A program made the translations under genes and the position numbers. From NCBI GenBank assembly GCA_900104855.1, contig FNSS01000001.1:6643001-6707000 (forward strand): DNA of 64,000 nucleotides, read 5' to 3'. Positions 60,866 to 64,000 of this stretch are shown here, piece after piece. The number at the start of each line of letters is the position of its first letter. Position 1 is the stretch's first letter. The notes beneath the pieces were generated by a model, which had not been told where the DNA came from, made no database searches, and was given only the letters and a program-made list of their open reading frames with translations. The stretch comes from Rhizobiales bacterium GAS188. Lineage in GTDB: Bacteria; Pseudomonadota; Alphaproteobacteria; Rhizobiales; Beijerinckiaceae.

Positions 60866-62971
60866 TCATCCGGCTCGGATCAGCCGCACGGCCGCGTCCC
60901 GCTCGAAGAGATAGAGGAGAACGCGCAAGGCGTCGCCGCGAGGCGATGCAAGCTCGGGATCGGTGGCGAGCACGAGCCTCGCATCGGCCCGCGCCGATTC
61001 CAGGAGGTCACCGTCGAGCGCCGCATCGGCGATGCGGAAATCCGCCATGCCGGATTGGCGCGTGCCGAGCACTTCCCCGGGCCCGCGCAGGCGCAGATCT
61101 TCCTCGGCGATGCGAAAACCGTCCTCGGTTTCGCGCATGATGGCGAGCCTTCCCTTGGCGGTTTCCGAGAGCGGCCCCTTATAGAGGAGGATGCAGCTCG
61201 ATCTTTCCGTGCCGCGCCCGATCCGGCCGCGCAACTGGTGCAGCTGCGCCAGCCCGAAGCGCTCGGCATGCTCGATCACCATGATCGTCGCCTGGCGCAC
61301 ATCGACACCGACCTCGACGACCGTCGTGGCGACGAGGAGCTTGGTCTCGCCCGCCGCGAAGCGGGCCATCGCGGCGTCCTTCTCCAGGGGGCGCATGCGT
61401 CCGTGCAGCAGGTCAGCCTCAGCGCCGAACAGCGTCTTCAACCCCGCAAAGCGCTCCGTCGCGGCGGCAACGTCGAGCGCTTCGGATTCCTCGATCAGCG
61501 GGCAGATCCAATAGGCCTGGGCGCCAGCCGCGATGGCGCGGCGCAGCCCCTCGACCACCTCCTGCATGCGCTCGGCCGGCACGACTCGTGTTTCGATCGG
61601 CTGGCGGCCGGCGGGCTTCTCGGTGAGCGAGGACACGTCCATGTCGCCGAAGCCGGCAAGCAGCAAGGTGCGTGGGATGGGCGTCGCCGTCATCACCAGG
61701 ACGTCGACGCCATTGCCCTTGGCCTGCAGCGCCAGGCGCTGATGCACGCCGAAGCGGTGCTGCTCGTCGACGACCGCGAGCGCCAGATCCGCGAAGGCGA
61801 CCTGCTCCTGGAACACCGCATGCGTTCCGACCAGGATGTCGATCTCGCCCGCCGCTAACGATCGCAGCAGCCGCGCCCGGGCGCCGGCCGCGTCGCGGCC
61901 CGTGAGCGTCGCGATGCGCAGCCCCGTGCCTTGCGCGAATTGACTCAGGCGCTCCTCATGCTGGCGCGCCAGGATCTCGGTCGGCGCCATCAGGGCGGCT
62001 TGGCGCCCGGCCTCGACGGCTGTCGCCATGGCCAGGAGGGCGACCAGCGTCTTGCCCGAGCCGACATCGCCCTGAAGCAGGCGCAGCATGCGTTGCGGGG
62101 CCGCCATATCGGCGGTGATCTCGGCGAGCGCACGTGTCTGCGACCCGGTCGGTGTGAAGGGAAGCCGGTCGAGAATGGCGGCGGTGATGCGCCGGTCGCC
62201 ATGCGTCGGACGACCGGGCGCCCGACGCAGATGCGCCCGCACCAATGCGAGCGCCAATTGCGAGGCCAGCAATTCGTCATAGGCGAGGCGTCGCCTTGCC
62301 GGCGAGGCAGGCCCGATATCGTCCGGCTGGCTGGGCAGGTGCAGAAGGCGCAAGGCCTGGCCGAATTCCGCAAATCGCGAGCGCTCGCGGAAGGCCGCGT
62401 CCTGCCATTCGGGCATTTGCGGCAAGCGCTTGACGGCCTGGCCGATCAGCCGTCGCAGGAGCCCTGGATGCAACCCCTCGGTGAGGCGGTAGACGGGCTC
62501 CACATCCGGGATCGTCTCGGCCCGTTCGGAAGGCGCGATATGGTCGGGATGCACGATCTGGCGGGTGCCGTCATACTGGTCGAGAAGCCCCGAGACCACG
62601 AGCCTCGTGCCAACCGGGTAGCGCTGCAGCATCGTCTTGCCGACGCCGTGGAAGAAGACGAGCGTCACATCTCCGGTTTCATCCTCGCACAGGATCTTAT
62701 GGGGCGCGCGCGGCCGGTTCGGCGGCGCGGGGCGATGCACCGTGACGGTGGCCTCGAACGTTGCGATCTCGCCGATCTTGGCTTGCGCGATCTTCGGCCG
62801 CGCCCGCCGGTCGAGCGCGAAGCTCGGCACATGGAACAGCAGATCGACGAGGCGCGCCGCTTCGTCGGGGCTGGTGGCGACAAGCCGCGTGAGCAGCGCG
62901 GCGACCTTGGGGCCGGCCCCGGGCAGGGTGTCGACCGGCGCGAAAAGGGGGTCGAGGAGCGATGGCCTCAT
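60866..62971 (-). CDS. recG: ATP-dependent DNA helicase RecG
   Basis: The 701-residue protein drives branch migration of stalled replication forks and Holliday junctions. An N-terminal wedge domain (VLPGAGPKVAALLTRL-like start near residue 16) is followed by the two helicase domains. Walker A is LLQGDVGSGKTLVALLAM, the DExH motif is VVDEQHRFGV, and motif VI is QLRGRIGRGTERSSC with the C-terminal LRLRGPGEVLGTRQSG. The start at 62971 (MRPSLLDPLF) is conserved. It is divergent from sdhE with 119 bases between. In close relatives it usually follows the DUF502 gene directly. Confidence 0.95.
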   Translation of the reverse strand: MRPSLLDPLFAPVDTLPGAGPKVAALLTRLVATSPDEAARLVDLLFHVPSFALDRRARPKIAQAKIGEIATFEATVTVHRPAPPNRPRAPHKILCEDETGDVTLVFFHGVGKTMLQRYPVGTRLVVSGLLDQYDGTRQIVHPDHIAPSERAETIPDVEPVYRLTEGLHPGLLRRLIGQAVKRLPQMPEWQDAAFRERSRFAEFGQALRLLHLPSQPDDIGPASPARRRLAYDELLASQLALALVRAHLRRAPGRPTHGDRRITAAILDRLPFTPTGSQTRALAEITADMAAPQRMLRLLQGDVGSGKTLVALLAMATAVEAGRQAALMAPTEILARQHEERLSQFAQGTGLRIATLTGRDAAGARARLLRSLAAGEIDILVGTHAVFQEQVAFADLALAVVDEQHRFGVHQRLALQAKGNGVDVLVMTATPIPRTLLLAGFGDMDVSSLTEKPAGRQPIETRVVPAERMQEVVEGLRRAIAAGAQAYWICPLIEESEALDVAAATERFAGLKTLFGAEADLLHGRMRPLEKDAAMARFAAGETKLLVATTVVEVGVDVRQATIMVIEHAERFGLAQLHQLRGRIGRGTERSSCILLYKGPLSETAKGRLAIMRETEDGFRIAEEDLRLRGPGEVLGTRQSGMADFRIADAALDGDLLESARADARLVLATDPELASPRGDALRVLLYLFERDAAVRLIRAG

Positions 62972-63090
62972 CAGGGCGCGGTCCTGCTCTGCGCCGGAGT
63001 ACTCATGACGTGCCTTGCGGCCGTCGCTATATAGGGGCGGGCGGAGCGGCAAGAGGAGCTGCGGTCCGTCCACAAACGAATCAGGATTTC

Positions 63091-63384
63091 ATGCTTTCCG
63101 ACACTGAGATTCGCCGCCGGCGTCTTCGCTTTCGTGCTTGGCATCGCGGAATCCGCGAAATGGACCTGTTGATGGGGTCTTTCGCCGATGCCATGGCGGA
63201 AACGCTCGAGGATTCCGAGCTTTCCTCCTTCGAGGAGCTGATGGAACTGCCCGATCAGGACGTATTCGCCTGGTTGACGGGTCAGGCGCCCCTGCCTTCC
63301 GATCACGACACGCCTCTGTTCCGCAAGCTGAAACGCTTCCACGACCACGCCGATCCGCTCCATGTCTGCACTGACGATGTCTGA
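63091..63384 (+). CDS. sdhE: Succinate dehydrogenase flavinylation factor SdhE (DUF339)
   Basis: This 97-residue assembly factor helps covalent attachment of FAD to SdhA. The family core RRRRLRFRAWHRGIREMDLLMGSFAD includes the RGxxEMDL-type motif that contacts SdhA, followed by the acidic FEELMELPDQDVFAWLTG. ATG 63091 follows AGGA at five bases. Its stop at 63384 lies inside the first copy of the repeat that begins mfd, so the two genes overlap by eight bases if the first mfd start is used. Confidence 0.93.
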   Translation: MLSDTEIRRRRLRFRAWHRGIREMDLLMGSFADAMAETLEDSELSSFEELMELPDQDVFAWLTGQAPLPSDHDTPLFRKLKRFHDHADPLHVCTDDV

Positions 63385-63421
63385 CCTGACAATGCCTGAG
63401 CTAACAATGTCCGACCTGACA
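63377..63421 (+). repeat. Three 15-bp units, each starting with ATG, at the mfd start
   Basis: ATGTCTGACCTGACA (63377-63391), ATGCCTGAGCTAACA (63392-63406) and ATGTCCGACCTGACA (63407-63421) stand in tandem and in frame. They code MSDLT, MPELT and MSDLT at the start of Mfd. The first also contains the sdhE stop. Confidence 0.95.
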
Positions 63422-64000
63422 GCTATCAAGGCCAAGCCCGCGACGCCAACATCCTCGCCCGATCGGCGCGATGCCGTGCCTGCGGTCTCGCGCATTGCCG
63501 AGGCGCTCCGCCGCGGCGATCATCTGCGGCTGGTTAACGCGCCCGACGGCTTCGATGCGCTGGCGCTCGCCGCGGTGGCACGGCGCCTGGCGCAGGATGA
63601 GACCTCGCATTCGGTGACGCTCGTCTATCTGGCGCGCGACGGCCAGCGCTGCCAGCGCCTCGCGGACGCGCTTGCCTTCGTCGCCCCGCAGATCGAGGCC
63701 CTGGTGCTCCCGGCCTGGGATTGCCAGCCCTATGATCGCGTCTCGCCCAATGCGGCGATCGCGGCCGATCGCATGCTCGCCTTGTCGCGCCTGTCGACGG
63801 CTAAAGCTACGACGGATCGGCCGCGCGTGCTCCTGACCACGGTGAACGCCATCCTGCAGCGCGTGCCGACCCGGGCGAAGATCGCAGCCGACAGCTTTTC
63901 GGCGAGGCCCGGCAATGCGCTCGATCTGAACGGTCTCGCGAGCTGGCTCGAAACCAACGGCTATCTGCGCGCCGGCGTCGTGCGCGACATCGGCGATTAT
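63377..64000 (+). CDS. mfd: Transcription-repair coupling factor Mfd, N-terminal part (3' end outside the window)
   Basis: The frame stays open to the end of the window, giving 208 residues. After a variable N-terminus of about 30 residues it shows the UvrB-like domain 1 of Mfd: HLRLVNAPDGFDALALAAVARRL, then the hallmark LPAWDCQPYDRVSPN and DRPRVLLTTVNAILQRVP. Mfd removes stalled RNA polymerase and recruits UvrA to lesions. Three in-frame ATG codons at 63377, 63392 and 63407 are possible starts within the tandem repeat, and the upstream AGGA-like site does not decide among them. The sdhE-mfd order is usual in alphaproteobacteria. Confidence 0.93.
   Translation, partial: MSDLTMPELTMSDLTAIKAKPATPTSSPDRRDAVPAVSRIAEALRRGDHLRLVNAPDGFDALALAAVARRLAQDETSHSVTLVYLARDGQRCQRLADALAFVAPQIEALVLPAWDCQPYDRVSPNAAIAADRMLALSRLSTAKATTDRPRVLLTTVNAILQRVPTRAKIAADSFSARPGNALDLNGLASWLETNGYLRAGVVRDIGDY

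Overview
The window is GC-rich chromosomal DNA from an alphaproteobacterium, most likely of the order Hyphomicrobiales (Rhizobiales). Three things support this: the order pepA / lptF-lptG-lptD-pdxA-rsmA, the recG / sdhE-mfd junction, and the glmU-glmS-DUF502 run. The species cannot be named from the sequence. No rRNA genes, CRISPR array, transposase or phage genes were seen. There is one tRNA, tRNA-Leu(GAG).

Layout. 0-3 kb: the tail of a probable TetR regulator, a gentisate 1,2-dioxygenase-like cupin protein, a small conserved protein and three small two-helix membrane proteins. 2.9-6 kb: an MttB-family methyltransferase and leucyl aminopeptidase on the minus strand. 6.3-13.2 kb: LPS export (LptF, LptG, LptD), vitamin B6 synthesis (PdxA) and 16S rRNA dimethylation (RsmA). 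The surA gene commonly found between lptD and pdxA is absent. 13.2-20.1 kb: an MFS transporter, glucose-6-phosphate dehydrogenase, the periplasmic methionine sulfoxide reductase pair MsrPQ, a TPR protein and a small exported peptide. 20.1-29.7 kb: a minus-strand operon of outer-membrane factor, membrane fusion protein and two RND pumps, with every junction overlapping by 4 bases. 30-32.5 kb: a low-complexity membrane-anchored protein, gluconokinase and 6-phosphogluconate dehydrogenase. 32.6-37.4 kb: a five-gene branched-chain amino acid type ABC importer (LivKHMGF).

37.5-40.7 kb: the most unusual pair in the window. A 637-residue protein joins an N-terminal SLOG-like nucleotide-binding domain to a four-helix SLATT-like membrane region, and is followed by a patatin-like phospholipase. 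This resembles a sensor/effector module of the nucleotide-signalling or defence kind, but no nucleotide synthetase is adjacent.

40.7-44.7 kb: tRNA-Leu, an ABM-type monooxygenase, a protein built from degenerate 20-residue helical repeats, and a fused aryl-CoA monooxygenase/Old Yellow Enzyme protein with a strong AT-rich palindromic operator. 44.8-53.2 kb: osmoregulated periplasmic glucan (OPG) synthesis (OpgH, OpgG/D), divergent from GlmU-GlmS-DUF502, which make and handle amino-sugar precursors. 53.2-60.8 kb: accessory genes between DUF502 and recG, comprising an M81 peptidase, two paralogous SGNH proteins flanking OpgC, a methyltransferase, an orphan oxidase-like membrane protein and a frameshifted AraC regulator. 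OpgC and the SGNH pair are plausibly an OPG-decorating set working with OpgGH. 60.9-64 kb: recG, sdhE and the start of mfd, which runs off the end.

A recurring theme is short tandem duplication with periods of about 14-18 bp, seen at ten places. Most lie at gene boundaries (upstream of pepA, the lptD stop, the livK ribosome binding site, the opgG-glmU gap, the mfd start) or in surface-protein tails (membrane fusion protein, OpgH).
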